Source of the DNA: Herbidospora cretacea
GTDB taxonomy: Bacteria > Actinomycetota > Actinomycetes > Streptosporangiales > Streptosporangiaceae
Length of the DNA stretch: 64,000 nucleotides
Assembly (NCBI RefSeq): GCF_001570605.1
Contig: NZ_BBXG01000002.1
Location: 526,922 to 590,921 of the forward strand
Reading direction: 5' to 3'
In this document: piece after piece, positions 54,253-62,855 of the stretch
Layout of the letters: each line of letters begins with the position of its first letter
Position numbering within the stretch: the first letter of the stretch is position 1
The notes under the pieces: generated by a model
Database searches by the model: none
What the model saw: the letters and a program-made list of their open reading frames with translations, nothing else
What the model was told of the DNA's origin: nothing
Program-made: the position numbers and the translations under genes

Positions 54253-55863
54253 ATGGCCCACGTCGAGATCGCCCATATCACCCATGTGCTCCCCGATGGG
54301 CGGCCGCTGCTCAACGACGTCTCCTTCCGCGTCGGCGAGGGCGTCAAGGCGGCGCTCGTGGGCCCCAACGGCGCGGGCAAGACGACGCTGATGCGGCTGA
54401 TCGCGGGCGACATCCAGGCGGTCGAGGGCTCCGTGGCCAGTTCCGGCGGCCTCGGGGTGATGCGCCAGTTCATCGGCAGCATCCGCGACGAACGGACCGT
54501 CCACGACCTGCTCGTCTCGGTCGCGCCGACCCGGGTCAGGGAGGCCGCCGACCATCTGGCCAAGGCCGAGCTCCAGATGATGGAGCGCGACGACGAGAAG
54601 ACCCAGATGCGCTACGCCCAGGCGATCACCGACTACACCGACGCCGGCGGCTACGACATCGAGGTCCTCTGGGACACCTGCACGATGGCGGCGCTCGGCA
54701 TCCCGTACGACGACTGCAAGTACCGCGAGGTCAACACGCTCAGCGGCGGCGAGCAGAAACGACTGGTCCTGGAGGCCCTGCTCCGCGGCCCCGACCAGGT
54801 CCTCCTCCTCGACGAGCCCGACAACTACCTCGACGTGCCGGGCAAGCTCTGGCTCGAACAGGCCATCAGGGAGACCCAGAAGACCGTCGTGCTGATCTCG
54901 CACGACCGCCAGCTCCTCGCCAACGCCGCCGACCGGATCGTCACCGTCGAGGGCGGCAACGTCTGGATCCACGGCGGCGGCTTCGGCACCTACGCCCAGG
55001 CGCGCCGCGACCGCAACGAGCGCCTCGACGAGCTGCGCCGCCGCTGGGACGAGGAGCACGCCAAGATCAAGCGCCTGGTCGTCATGCTCAAGCAGAAGGC
55101 CGCCTACAACGACAGCATGGCGGCCCCCTACAACGCCGCGGTGACCCGGCTGCGCCGGTTCGAGGAGGCCGGGCCGCCGGAGGTGTCGGCCAAGGAGCAG
55201 CAGATCACCATGCGCCTGCGCGGCGGCCGGACCGGCAAGCGGGCCGTCATCTGCGAGGACCTGGAGCTCACCGGCCTGATGAAGCCCTTCGACCTGGAGG
55301 TCTGGTACGGCGAACGGGTGGCTGTCCTCGGCTCGAACGGCTCCGGCAAGTCCCACTTCCTGCGGCTGCTGAGCGGCGGCGACGTGAGGCACACCGGCGT
55401 CGCCCGCCTGGGCGCGCGGGTCGTCCCCGGCCACTTCGCCCAGACCCACTCCCACCCCGAGCTGATGAAGCGCACCCCGGTCGACATCGTGATGAACGAG
55501 CACGCCCGGCTCAAGAACGAGGCCATGAAGGCCCTGTCCCGCTACGAGCTGGCCGGCACCATCGCCGAACAGCGTTTCGAGACCCTGTCGGGCGGCCAGC
55601 AGGCCCGGTTCCAGATCCTCCTGCTGGAGCTGTCCGGCACGACCCTGCTGCTGCTCGACGAGCCGACCGACAACCTCGACCTGGCCAGCGCCGAGGCGCT
55701 CCAGGAGGGCCTGGAGGCCTTCGAGGGCACCGTCATGGCGGTCACGCACGACCGCTGGTTCGCCGCCGACTTCGATCGCTACCTCGTGTTCGGCGCCGAT
55801 GGGAAGGTCTACGAATCACCAGAGCCGGTCTGGGACGAGGGGCGGGTCGTCCGCGCGCGTTAA
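54253..55863 (+). CDS. ABC-F family ATPase
   Basis: The 536-residue protein has two ABC cassettes and no membrane segments. The first has Walker A 'GPNGAGKTT' (37-45), signature 'LSGGEQKR' and Walker B 'VLLLDEPDNYLDVP'. The second has 'GSNGSGKSH' (about 360), 'LSGGQQARF' and 'LLLLDEPTDNLDL'. A charged linker (about 240-330) separates them. ABC-F proteins bind the ribosome E-site and act in translation control or antibiotic protection. The second half lacks some usual basic linker features, so target cannot be called. It is divergent from the SDR pair. Confidence 0.93.
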   Translation: MAHVEIAHITHVLPDGRPLLNDVSFRVGEGVKAALVGPNGAGKTTLMRLIAGDIQAVEGSVASSGGLGVMRQFIGSIRDERTVHDLLVSVAPTRVREAADHLAKAELQMMERDDEKTQMRYAQAITDYTDAGGYDIEVLWDTCTMAALGIPYDDCKYREVNTLSGGEQKRLVLEALLRGPDQVLLLDEPDNYLDVPGKLWLEQAIRETQKTVVLISHDRQLLANAADRIVTVEGGNVWIHGGGFGTYAQARRDRNERLDELRRRWDEEHAKIKRLVVMLKQKAAYNDSMAAPYNAAVTRLRRFEEAGPPEVSAKEQQITMRLRGGRTGKRAVICEDLELTGLMKPFDLEVWYGERVAVLGSNGSGKSHFLRLLSGGDVRHTGVARLGARVVPGHFAQTHSHPELMKRTPVDIVMNEHARLKNEAMKALSRYELAGTIAEQRFETLSGGQQARFQILLLELSGTTLLLLDEPTDNLDLASAEALQEGLEAFEGTVMAVTHDRWFAADFDRYLVFGADGKVYESPEPVWDEGRVVRAR

Positions 55864-55926
55864 AGATTGCGTCCGCTGTTGGCGGGTCGAGGTGAACGCG
55901 CCGCGCGCACGAGTTATCACGGCCTG

Positions 55927-56730
55927 GTGACGCACCGTATGACAGTCCTGGCCCTGTCGCTCCTCTCCGTGACGCTCCTGGTTTCCGGGTGCTCGGGTGA
56001 CGAAGAGGCCAAGAAGACCGAACTCGCCCCGCTCGCGCTCAAGGAGCAGACCTCCTCGGTCGTGCAGGCCAGTGGCGGCTACCTGGTCAACTGGGCCGCC
56101 GTGCTCAACAACGGCAACAAGTGGCACTTCGGGGAGAACGCGGTCGCCACGATCACCGGGAAGGACGCCGCCGGCAAGGAGGTCGTCCGGATGGAGCAGC
56201 CGCTCGACGCGGTCGCCCCCGGCGGCTCGATGGCCTTCACCGGGGAGGCGCTGGCGGTGGAGAAGCCGGTCAGCGTGAAGATCGACTACAAGCCGGCCTC
56301 GTGGCACCAGGCGGCGCGGGTGCCGTCGGCGTACAAGTCGTTCCCGGTCGAGCGGGTCTCCACCGAGAAGCTGAGCGCCTCGTCCTACCTGATCACCGGC
56401 TACGTCGAGTCGCCCTACACGCGCCCGGCCGGGAGCCTGGTGGTGACCGGGCTGCTGCGCGACGCGGCGGGCAAGCTGATCGGCGGGGGCACCGCCTTCG
56501 TCGACGACGTGCGGCCGGGGGTGAGCCGCCGGTTCATCATCACCGTCGAGAGCGTCAGCGGCGGGGTGGCCGCCGCCACGAACGTGACCGCGCGGACCTG
56601 GGGCGCCACCGCCAAACCCTACGAGGACCTGGCCGCCGGCGGCGCGCAGCCGATCTACACCCAGGCCCCGAAGACCGCTCCGTTCGCCAAGGACCGGGGT
56701 TACACCGTCATCACCGAACAGAAGCCGTGA
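55927..56730 (+). CDS. Lipoprotein of unknown function
   Basis: This 267-residue protein has a clear lipobox ('LLSVTLLVSGCSG', Cys about 22). The mature part is beta-rich with 'SSVVQASGGYLVNWAAVLNN', two repeats of an FxxG-type immunoglobulin-like pattern and 'SYLITGYVESPYTRPAGSLV'. It may be a FxLYD-like extracellular domain protein. GTG 55927 is preferred because it gives the basic n-region MTHRM; ATG 55939 is possible. It stands alone between the ABC-F gene and a saccharopine-dehydrogenase-like gene. Confidence 0.82.
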   Translation: MTHRMTVLALSLLSVTLLVSGCSGDEEAKKTELAPLALKEQTSSVVQASGGYLVNWAAVLNNGNKWHFGENAVATITGKDAAGKEVVRMEQPLDAVAPGGSMAFTGEALAVEKPVSVKIDYKPASWHQAARVPSAYKSFPVERVSTEKLSASSYLITGYVESPYTRPAGSLVVTGLLRDAAGKLIGGGTAFVDDVRPGVSRRFIITVESVSGGVAAATNVTARTWGATAKPYEDLAAGGAQPIYTQAPKTAPFAKDRGYTVITEQKP

Positions 56731-56753
56731 AGCCGTGAGGTTACGGTAATGGC

Positions 56754-57836
56754 ATGACCACCCCCCGTATCGTGCTGTTCGGGGCCACCGGGTACACCGG
56801 GCGGCTCACGGCCAAAGCGCTGGTGGCGCTGGGCGCTGAGCCGCTCCTGGCCGGGCGGGACCCCGCCCGGCTGGCCGAGCTGGCCGCCTCGCTGCCGGGG
56901 GCGCTGCCCACGGCGGTGGCCGACGCGACCCGGCCGCGTTCGGTGGCCCACCTGCTCGAACCCGGCGACGTGCTGGTCTCCACCGTGGGACCGTTCCTGC
57001 GGTGGGGCGACGCGGCGGTCATGGCGGCGATCGAGGCGGGCGCGGTCTACCTCGACTCGACCGGTGAGCCGCCGTTCGTCAAGCGCGTCTTCCAGCGCCA
57101 CGGCCCCGAGGCCGCCGCGGCGGGCGCGACCCTGATCCCCGCCTTCGGGTACGACTACGTCCCCGGCAACCTCGCCGCCGCCCTGGCCCTCCGCAAGGCG
57201 GGCCCCGACGCGGTGCGGGTCGACGTGGGCTACTTCCTGCGCGGCAACATGGCCAAGCGGGCCAGCGCCGGAACCCGCGCCTCCGCGCTGAGCATGATCC
57301 TGGAGCCCATGTACGGCTTCCGCGACGGCCGCATCGTCCGGGAGACCGGCCGCACCCGGGCCTTCGCCCTCGGCCCGAGACGCCGCCACGGCATCGCCAT
57401 GGGCGCGAGCGAACACTTCGCCCTCCCGCGCACGCACCCCCGGCTGCGCGAGGTCAACGTCTACCTCGGCTGGCTGGGCGGCCTGACCCGGGCGGCGGGG
57501 GTGTTCGCCCGGCTGACCCCGCTGGTGCGGGCGGTTCCGGGCGCTCGGAGACTGACCTCCCTGATGGCCGACCGGGCGGCCCGCCAGGACAGCCCCGACG
57601 GCCTGCCCGTCGCCTCCCTGACCATCGCCGAGGCCTACGCGCCCGACGGCACCCTGCTGGCCACCGTCCGCCTCAACGGCGGCGACCCCTACGACCTCAC
57701 CGCCAAGATCCTCGCCTGGGGCGCCACGACCGCCCTGGTCGGCGGGGTGGGCGGCCTCGGCGCGCTCGGCCCGGTGGAGGCGTTCGGCCTCGACGCCCTG
57801 ACCGACGGTTGCGCCTCCGTCGGCCTCACTCCGTGA
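56754..57836 (+). CDS. Saccharopine dehydrogenase-like / trans-acting enoyl reductase family protein
   Basis: The 360-residue protein begins 'IVLFGATGYTGRLTAKALVA', the NAD(P)-binding motif of this family. It has 'VSTVGPFLRWGDAAVMAAIE', 'VYLDSTGEPPFVKRVF' and 'TLIPAFGYDYVPGNLAA'. Members include the mycobacterial trans-acting enoyl reductase (phthiocerol/phenolphthiocerol lipid synthesis). No PKS is nearby, so its substrate is open. It lies 23 bp after the lipoprotein gene. Confidence 0.88.
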   Translation: MTTPRIVLFGATGYTGRLTAKALVALGAEPLLAGRDPARLAELAASLPGALPTAVADATRPRSVAHLLEPGDVLVSTVGPFLRWGDAAVMAAIEAGAVYLDSTGEPPFVKRVFQRHGPEAAAAGATLIPAFGYDYVPGNLAAALALRKAGPDAVRVDVGYFLRGNMAKRASAGTRASALSMILEPMYGFRDGRIVRETGRTRAFALGPRRRHGIAMGASEHFALPRTHPRLREVNVYLGWLGGLTRAAGVFARLTPLVRAVPGARRLTSLMADRAARQDSPDGLPVASLTIAEAYAPDGTLLATVRLNGGDPYDLTAKILAWGATTALVGGVGGLGALGPVEAFGLDALTDGCASVGLTP

Positions 57837-57929
57837 ATCGCCAAGAAACCGCGCGTCGCGGAGTGGTCACTCAGCGTTCGTGATATTCCCCCGGATAAGG
57901 CTCGATCTTTCTTCCGGGGGGCGATTTCC

Positions 57930-58307
57930 ATGAAGAACCTCAAAGTACGGCCTACACCGCGATTCGGGCGTGGCACCGCCTCCACGAAGGACCTCATGAG
58001 CTCCTGGGCGCTCGTCGAGGCGGCGGTGGCCCGGCGCGACGCCCCGTACACCTCGGTCGTCTGGACCGCCCGGCTCGGCTACCTCTCGCTGCCGCTGCTC
58101 TTCCTGGGAGGCCTGGGCGTCCTGCTCGCCCTGGCGGCGCTGTTCACGGGCGTGCGGGCGCTGCGGGAGATCGCCGACGACCACCCGAGGTCGATCAACC
58201 GGGGCGTCGTGGAGACCGCCATGGTCTGCGCCGGGGTGACCCTCGCCCTGGGCGCCTCGGCCGCCGCCGCGGCCGGTCTGGCGATCATGGCCGGCGGCCT
58301 GGCGTGA
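57930..58307 (+). CDS. Small two-helix membrane protein
   Basis: The 125-residue protein has a charged N-terminus (1-45) and two hydrophobic segments (about 52-75, 'LPLLFLGGLGVLLALAALFT', and about 95-123, rich in Ala/Gly). No family is recognised. GGGGGGCG precedes the ATG. It is coupled by GTGA overlap to the phosphodiesterase lipoprotein, and a cluster with a membrane sigma-like protein follows. Confidence 0.72.
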   Translation: MKNLKVRPTPRFGRGTASTKDLMSSWALVEAAVARRDAPYTSVVWTARLGYLSLPLLFLGGLGVLLALAALFTGVRALREIADDHPRSINRGVVETAMVCAGVTLALGASAAAAAGLAIMAGGLA

Positions 58308-59227
58308 GACCGCGCCTGTGGGCGGGGGCGCTGACGGTCGCCACGGCCGTGGCGCTGGGCTGCGGCCCGGTGACCACGGTCGAGCCGCCACCGCCGGAAC
58401 CGGTCCCGAAGGTGCTCGTGATCGGCGTGGACGGCGTCCGCACCGACCGTGTCCTCACCACTCGGGCGACCTATCTGCGCGCCCTCATGAGCGAGGGCCT
58501 CTACGCCACCGGGGAACTCGACCTGACCCCCGGCGTGAAATCGCTGAGCGGTCCGGCGTGGTCGACCATTCTCACCGGAGTGAATCCGGAAAAGCACGGC
58601 GTACACGACAACACCTTTGACGGACGCCAATACACGAGATATCCCGATTTCCTGACTCGCATCGAACGACTGCACCCCGAACTCGACACCCTGGCCGTCA
58701 CCCTGTGGCGGACGTTCTTCGACACCGGCCTGCTACACCAGGTCGACTGGCACGCGACCCTGCGCCCCGGCGTCGACTACGCCGAACACCTCAAAGACGA
58801 GATGATCATCCGCCGGATGACCGACCTGATCGCCCGCCACCAGGCCGACGTCGTCTTCCTGCACCTGGTCAACCCGGACAAGGTGGCCCACAGACACGGC
58901 CCTCTCGGCCCCGAGTACGCCACCGCGCTCGACACCATGGACCTGGCCGTCGGCCGCCTCGTGGACGCGGTGAAGCGTCGTCCGACGTACCCGAACGAGA
59001 AGTGGTCGGTCATCGTGGTGACCGACCACGGGCACCGCGACGAGGGCGGCCACGGCGGCGCGACCCCGGCCGAACGCCAGATCTTCCTGCTCGCCGCCGG
59101 CCCGGGAATCCGGCACGAACGCCGCCACGAGGCGAAACTCGTCGACGTCGCACCGACCGTTTTCGCCCAATTGGGGATACGAATTCCCGCCGACCTGGAG
59201 GGCGTTCCGCTCGGCGAAATGCCTTGA
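58304..59227 (+). CDS. Alkaline-phosphatase-superfamily lipoprotein (phosphodiesterase/nucleotide pyrophosphatase-like)
   Basis: The 307-residue protein has a lipobox-like 'ALGCGP' (Cys about 20). A type I phosphodiesterase/sulfatase core shows 'VLVIGVDGVRTDRVL' (metal Asp), a Ser/Thr nucleophile region 'SLSGPAWSTILTGVNPEKHG', 'HLVNPDKVAHRHGP' and 'IVVTDHGHRDEGGHGG'. It should hydrolyse phosphodiester or pyrophosphate bonds outside the membrane. It overlaps the small membrane gene by 4 bp and precedes the sigma-like gene by 66 bp. Confidence 0.88.
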   Translation: MRPRLWAGALTVATAVALGCGPVTTVEPPPPEPVPKVLVIGVDGVRTDRVLTTRATYLRALMSEGLYATGELDLTPGVKSLSGPAWSTILTGVNPEKHGVHDNTFDGRQYTRYPDFLTRIERLHPELDTLAVTLWRTFFDTGLLHQVDWHATLRPGVDYAEHLKDEMIIRRMTDLIARHQADVVFLHLVNPDKVAHRHGPLGPEYATALDTMDLAVGRLVDAVKRRPTYPNEKWSVIVVTDHGHRDEGGHGGATPAERQIFLLAAGPGIRHERRHEAKLVDVAPTVFAQLGIRIPADLEGVPLGEMP

Positions 59228-59293
59228 AAATAGCGGCCGAGAATGCGGCGGAAAGCCTGAACTCCAAGTTACGAATCCATTACCTTCGGTGAC

Positions 59294-60577
59294 ATGACCG
59301 ATCGCGATCTGGTTCAGGCCCTGCGCGCCCGCGATCCGGGTGCTCTCGCATCTCTCTACGACGCCCACGCCGAGGGCGTCTACCGCTTCTGCTGGTTCCT
59401 GCTCGGCGCCGAGAGCGCCCAGGTGGCGTTACGCGACACGATGATCGCCGCCGAGGCCCACATCGAGGCGCTGCGCGACCCCGACCGCCTCTACGTCTGG
59501 CTGCTCGCGCTGGCCCGCGCCGAATGCCGGCGCAGGCGGCAGAGCGACCCCCCGGCCGAGCCCGAGGAGGCCCCCGACGCCGCCGCCTGGCACGCCGTCC
59601 ACGGCCTGCCGGCCGACGACCGCGAGATCCTCGAACTGTCCCTGCGCCACGGCCTGGCCGCCGCCGACCTGGGCGCGGTGCTCGGCCTGAGCGCCCGCCA
59701 CGCCGAGGCCCTGCGCGAGTCGGCCTCGCTCCGGCTGCAGGACGCGATCACCGCCGAGGTGCTGGCCCGCCGCGACCCCGGCGACTGCCCGGCCCGTTCG
59801 GTGTTGGTGGCCGACGCCGAGGGCGGCGACCCCGACGAACGCCGGGCCCGCGTGGTCAACCACATCTTCACCTGCGAGACCTGCCGCCCCCACCGCGCCC
59901 GCCAGGTCTCGGCGGGCAAGGTCTTCGCGCTGCTGCCCCTCCCGGTGGTTCCCGACACGGTCCGCGTCCGGGTGATGAGCTGCTTCATCGATCCCGAACT
60001 GCTCGCCTACCGCCGCTACGTCGCCCGCCGGGCCGGGCCGCTCGACGCCCAGGGCTTCCCCGGCGGGGAGAGCCGGCGCGGGCGTCACGTGGTCGTGGGC
60101 GCGCTGGCCGCCGTGGTCGCCGCCGCCGTGGTGGTCGCGCTGGTCATGCAGGTCACCGGCGAGCCGATGGAGAACCGCGGCAGCGTGGTCGCGCGTCCTG
60201 TCCTGACGCCGACCACCCCGGTCTCCGACTACCCGCCGAAGGTGCCGCCGACGATCCGCGTCCTGACCCCGGTCGACGAACCCTCCCCCGGCAGGACCGC
60301 GCGACCGCGCCCCCGCCCGACCGTCCTGGGCGTCCACTACCCCCGGCCGGAACGCGCCCGGCCCCCGCGCCCCACTCCCAGCAGGACTGCCCGCACCCGC
60401 CCCCCGGTCCCGCGTCCCTCGCCGACCCCCGTCGCGACGGTCACCCCGGCGGTCACGGTGAGCCCGGTCGCCCCGGTCGACGTCGACCTGGCCACCACCA
60501 CGACCGAAACGCAGGAGCAGGAGCACACGCACGTGAAGGGCGAACGCCATGGCCGCCGTCGGCTTTGCCGTCCGTGA
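59294..60577 (+). CDS. Membrane-tethered sigma-70-like protein with anti-sigma-type zinc motif
   Basis: The 427-residue protein has sigma region 2-like ('DPGALASLYDAHAEGVYRFC') and region 4-like ('LPADDREILELSLRHG', 'VLGLSARHAEALRESASLRL') segments. A HxxxCxxC zinc motif like anti-sigma ZAS domains follows (His190, Cys194, Cys197). One transmembrane segment (about 265-287) and a Pro/Thr-rich outer tail (about 290-400) end the protein. Sigma and anti-sigma features in one chain suggest self-inhibition or signalling from the cell surface. It overlaps the next gene by 29 bp. Confidence 0.84.
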   Translation: MTDRDLVQALRARDPGALASLYDAHAEGVYRFCWFLLGAESAQVALRDTMIAAEAHIEALRDPDRLYVWLLALARAECRRRRQSDPPAEPEEAPDAAAWHAVHGLPADDREILELSLRHGLAAADLGAVLGLSARHAEALRESASLRLQDAITAEVLARRDPGDCPARSVLVADAEGGDPDERRARVVNHIFTCETCRPHRARQVSAGKVFALLPLPVVPDTVRVRVMSCFIDPELLAYRRYVARRAGPLDAQGFPGGESRRGRHVVVGALAAVVAAAVVVALVMQVTGEPMENRGSVVARPVLTPTTPVSDYPPKVPPTIRVLTPVDEPSPGRTARPRPRPTVLGVHYPRPERARPPRPTPSRTARTRPPVPRPSPTPVATVTPAVTVSPVAPVDVDLATTTTETQEQEHTHVKGERHGRRRLCRP

Positions 60578-61196
60578 TCGCCGGGTCTACCCCGACCTGC
60601 CGCCCGCGCCGCTGGCCGCGCTCGTGCCTAAGGCCCATGAGGCGGCCTGGCCCGTCTGGCTCGACCCGGGCCCTCGGATGCTGCGCGACGTCCTCGACCT
60701 CAGCCGCCTCCAGGCCGCCCGCGCCCTGGCCGTCCTGACCTGGCTGGCCGAGGGTCAGACCCCCGACGACGTCACCTGGCTCTGGTCCTCCCGCCGCCTG
60801 ACGGGTCCCCGGCAGGATCGCATGTACAGCGAGGCGGCCAGGATCCCCGCCCCGGTCCTCAACCTGGTCGTCGCCAACTGGACGTGGGTGCAGAGCACCC
60901 CCCACGGCGGCCGGGTCACCGCGCCCTACCTGGCCGGCACCGCCTACCCCGACGACGGCTACGCCGCCGCCCACGCCGCGATCACCCTGGCCCAGATCCA
61001 CGAACGCCACCCGGAGGCGCGACCGGCCCTGTCGGTCGCGTGGGCGGCCTGCCGGACCGCCGCCGACTGGTGCAAGGCGGCCGAGCTGCGGGCCACCCAC
61101 GGCGGCGACGCCCCGGTGTTCGCCTACCCGCGCGGCCCCGACCCGCTCACCACCGGCATGCGCCCCTGGATCGCGCGACTGTTGAAACTCGTGTGA
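60549..61196 (+). CDS. Hypothetical protein downstream of the tethered sigma-like gene
   Basis: The 215-residue, mostly helical, soluble protein has no recognised family. Trp/Arg-rich segments such as 'LAEGQTPDDVTWLWSSRRLT' and 'WAACRTAADWCKAAELRATH' are notable. ATG 60549 overlaps the sigma-like gene by 29 bp, so it is co-translated with it. It could be a cytoplasmic partner of the sigma-like protein, by position only. Confidence 0.72.
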   Translation: MAAVGFAVRDRRVYPDLPPAPLAALVPKAHEAAWPVWLDPGPRMLRDVLDLSRLQAARALAVLTWLAEGQTPDDVTWLWSSRRLTGPRQDRMYSEAARIPAPVLNLVVANWTWVQSTPHGGRVTAPYLAGTAYPDDGYAAAHAAITLAQIHERHPEARPALSVAWAACRTAADWCKAAELRATHGGDAPVFAYPRGPDPLTTGMRPWIARLLKLV

Positions 61197-61253
61197 ACTC
61201 CTTTGCCATTGGGGCCGGTGTTCCTTGAGTGACCTGCGGGAATGTGCCTGCGC

Positions 61254-62303
61254 ATGTCGAACCGCAGGTCAAGGGCGCTGCCCGCGACGATCATCGTCGC
61301 CGGGCTGCTGGCCGGGACGCCGGGAGAGGCCGCCGCGACGCCGGTCCCCCGCGACACCATCGCCGCCCAGGTCCGGGAGCTCGCCCGGACCCAGGTGAGG
61401 CTGGCCCGCGCGAAGGAGCGCCGCCGCGAGCTCGTCAGGGACGCCGAACGCCTCATCGAGGCCTACAACGGCGAGCTCGTCAAGGTGAAGCAGGCCCAGG
61501 CCGAACACGCCGAGGTCACCGCTGGCCTGATGGAGGCCGAGAAGACCGTCGAGGAGGCCAGGAGCCGGGCCGCCGCCCTGGCCGCCGACTCCTACGGGGT
61601 CGACCTGGCCCGCCCGATGATGGCCCTGCCGGGCGCTCCGGCCGCGCTGATGCGCCGGGCCAGCCTGGTCACCCAGCTCGGCGACGAGCGCGCGGCCGTC
61701 ATCGGCCGGCTCGACGACAGCCGCGAGGTGCTCCGGATCCTGCAGAACCAGGCCGCCGACATGCTCGCCGAGGCCCGGCGGGCGGCGGAGGAGGCCGGGC
61801 GTCTCAAGACGGCCGCGGAGGAGGCCGTGCGGACGCAGCTGGCCGAGACCAGGGACCTGCGGAAGGAGCAGCGGGAGATCGAGGAGCGGCTCGATCTGAC
61901 CCGGTTCCGGATGAGGACGAGCGGGGCCCCTCTCTGGGCGCTGACCGCCGAGGGGCCGGGCGGGGAGGCGACCCGCTGGGCGCTGACCCAGCTCGGCAAG
62001 CCCTATGTGTGGGCGGCCGACGGCCCCGAGAGCTTCGACTGCTCGGGCCTGACCATGCGGGCCTGGGAACGGGTGGGGGTGCCGCTCGACCACTGGACCG
62101 GCACCCAGTGGACCTCCGGCCCGCACGTCGGCGACGACGACCTACGCCCCGGCGACCTGGTGTTCTTCGGCGACCCGATCCACCACGTCGGCCTCTACAT
62201 CGGACGCGGCCTGATGGTCCACGCCCCCCAGACGGGAGACGTGGTCCGCATCGCGTCGATGTGGCGGCCCGACTACGTCGGCGCCACGCGGCCTAATGCT
62301 TGA
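61254..62303 (+). CDS. NlpC/P60 family cell-wall endopeptidase
   Basis: The 349-residue secreted protein has a signal peptide (about 1-28) and a long coiled coil (about 40-215, heptad-rich '[20 protein letters not shown]'). The C-terminal NlpC/P60 domain has catalytic Cys in '[13 protein letters not shown]' and His in '[10 protein letters not shown]' and 'MVHAPQTGD'. It resembles RipA/RipC-type peptidoglycan hydrolases that cleave stem peptides during division. ATG 61254 is preferred over 61242 because the GGGA sits too close to the latter. The end overlaps the convergent ppa gene by 11 bp. Confidence 0.93.
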   Translation: MSNRRSRALPATIIVAGLLAGTPGEAAATPVPRDTIAAQVRELARTQVRLARAKERRRELVRDAERLIEAYNGELVKVKQAQAEHAEVTAGLMEAEKTVEEARSRAAALAADSYGVDLARPMMALPGAPAALMRRASLVTQLGDERAAVIGRLDDSREVLRILQNQAADMLAEARRAAEEAGRLKTAAEEAVRTQLAETRDLRKEQREIEERLDLTRFRMRTSGAPLWALTAEGPGGEATRWALTQLGKPYVWAADGPESFDCSGLTMRAWERVGVPLDHWTGTQWTSGPHVGDDDLRPGDLVFFGDPIHHVGLYIGRGLMVHAPQTGDVVRIASMWRPDYVGATRPNA

Positions 62304-62781
62304 CCGCGCGCTTGTAGGAGCGCTCGATCTCCAGCTCGGCCTCGGCCCGGCCGACCCAGTTGGCGCCCTCGACGGACTTGCCGGGCTCCAGGTCCTTGTA
62401 GACCTCGAAGAAGTGCTGGATCTCCAGCCGGTCGAACTCGGGGACGTGGTGGATGTCGCGCATGTGCTCCTGGCGGGGGTCACGTGAGGGCACACAGAGG
62501 ACCTTGTCGTCGCCGCCCTTCTCGTCGGTCATGCGGAACATGCCGACGGCGCGGCAGCGGATGAGACACCCGGGGAAGGTCGGTTCCTGGAGGAGGACGA
62601 GGGCGTCGAGGGGGTCGCCGTCCTCGCCGAGGGTGTTCTCGATGAAGCCGTAGTCGGCAGGGTACTGAGTGGACGTGAAGAGCATCCGGTCGAGCCGGAT
62701 CCGGCCGGTCTCATGATCCACTTCATACTTGTTGCGTTGCCCTTTGGGTATCTCAACGACAACGTCGAACTCCACTGCCAT
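62293..62781 (-). CDS. ppa: Inorganic pyrophosphatase
   Basis: The 162-residue family I soluble pyrophosphatase has '[15 protein letters not shown]', '[20 protein letters not shown]' (the metal-binding Asp cluster DGDPLD) and '[19 protein letters not shown]'. It hydrolyses PPi from biosynthesis. It is divergent from dacB, a pairing conserved across actinobacteria. Confidence 0.97.
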   Translation of the reverse strand: MAVEFDVVVEIPKGQRNKYEVDHETGRIRLDRMLFTSTQYPADYGFIENTLGEDGDPLDALVLLQEPTFPGCLIRCRAVGMFRMTDEKGGDDKVLCVPSRDPRQEHMRDIHHVPEFDRLEIQHFFEVYKDLEPGKSVEGANWVGRAEAELEIERSYKRAVKH

Positions 62782-62855
62782 TTCCTCCGCTCAAGCCATC
62801 CGAGTGGTCCCGGAGTGGCGTTAGTGTCTCGTAGGCGTAACTAGGGAGAGGTCAC

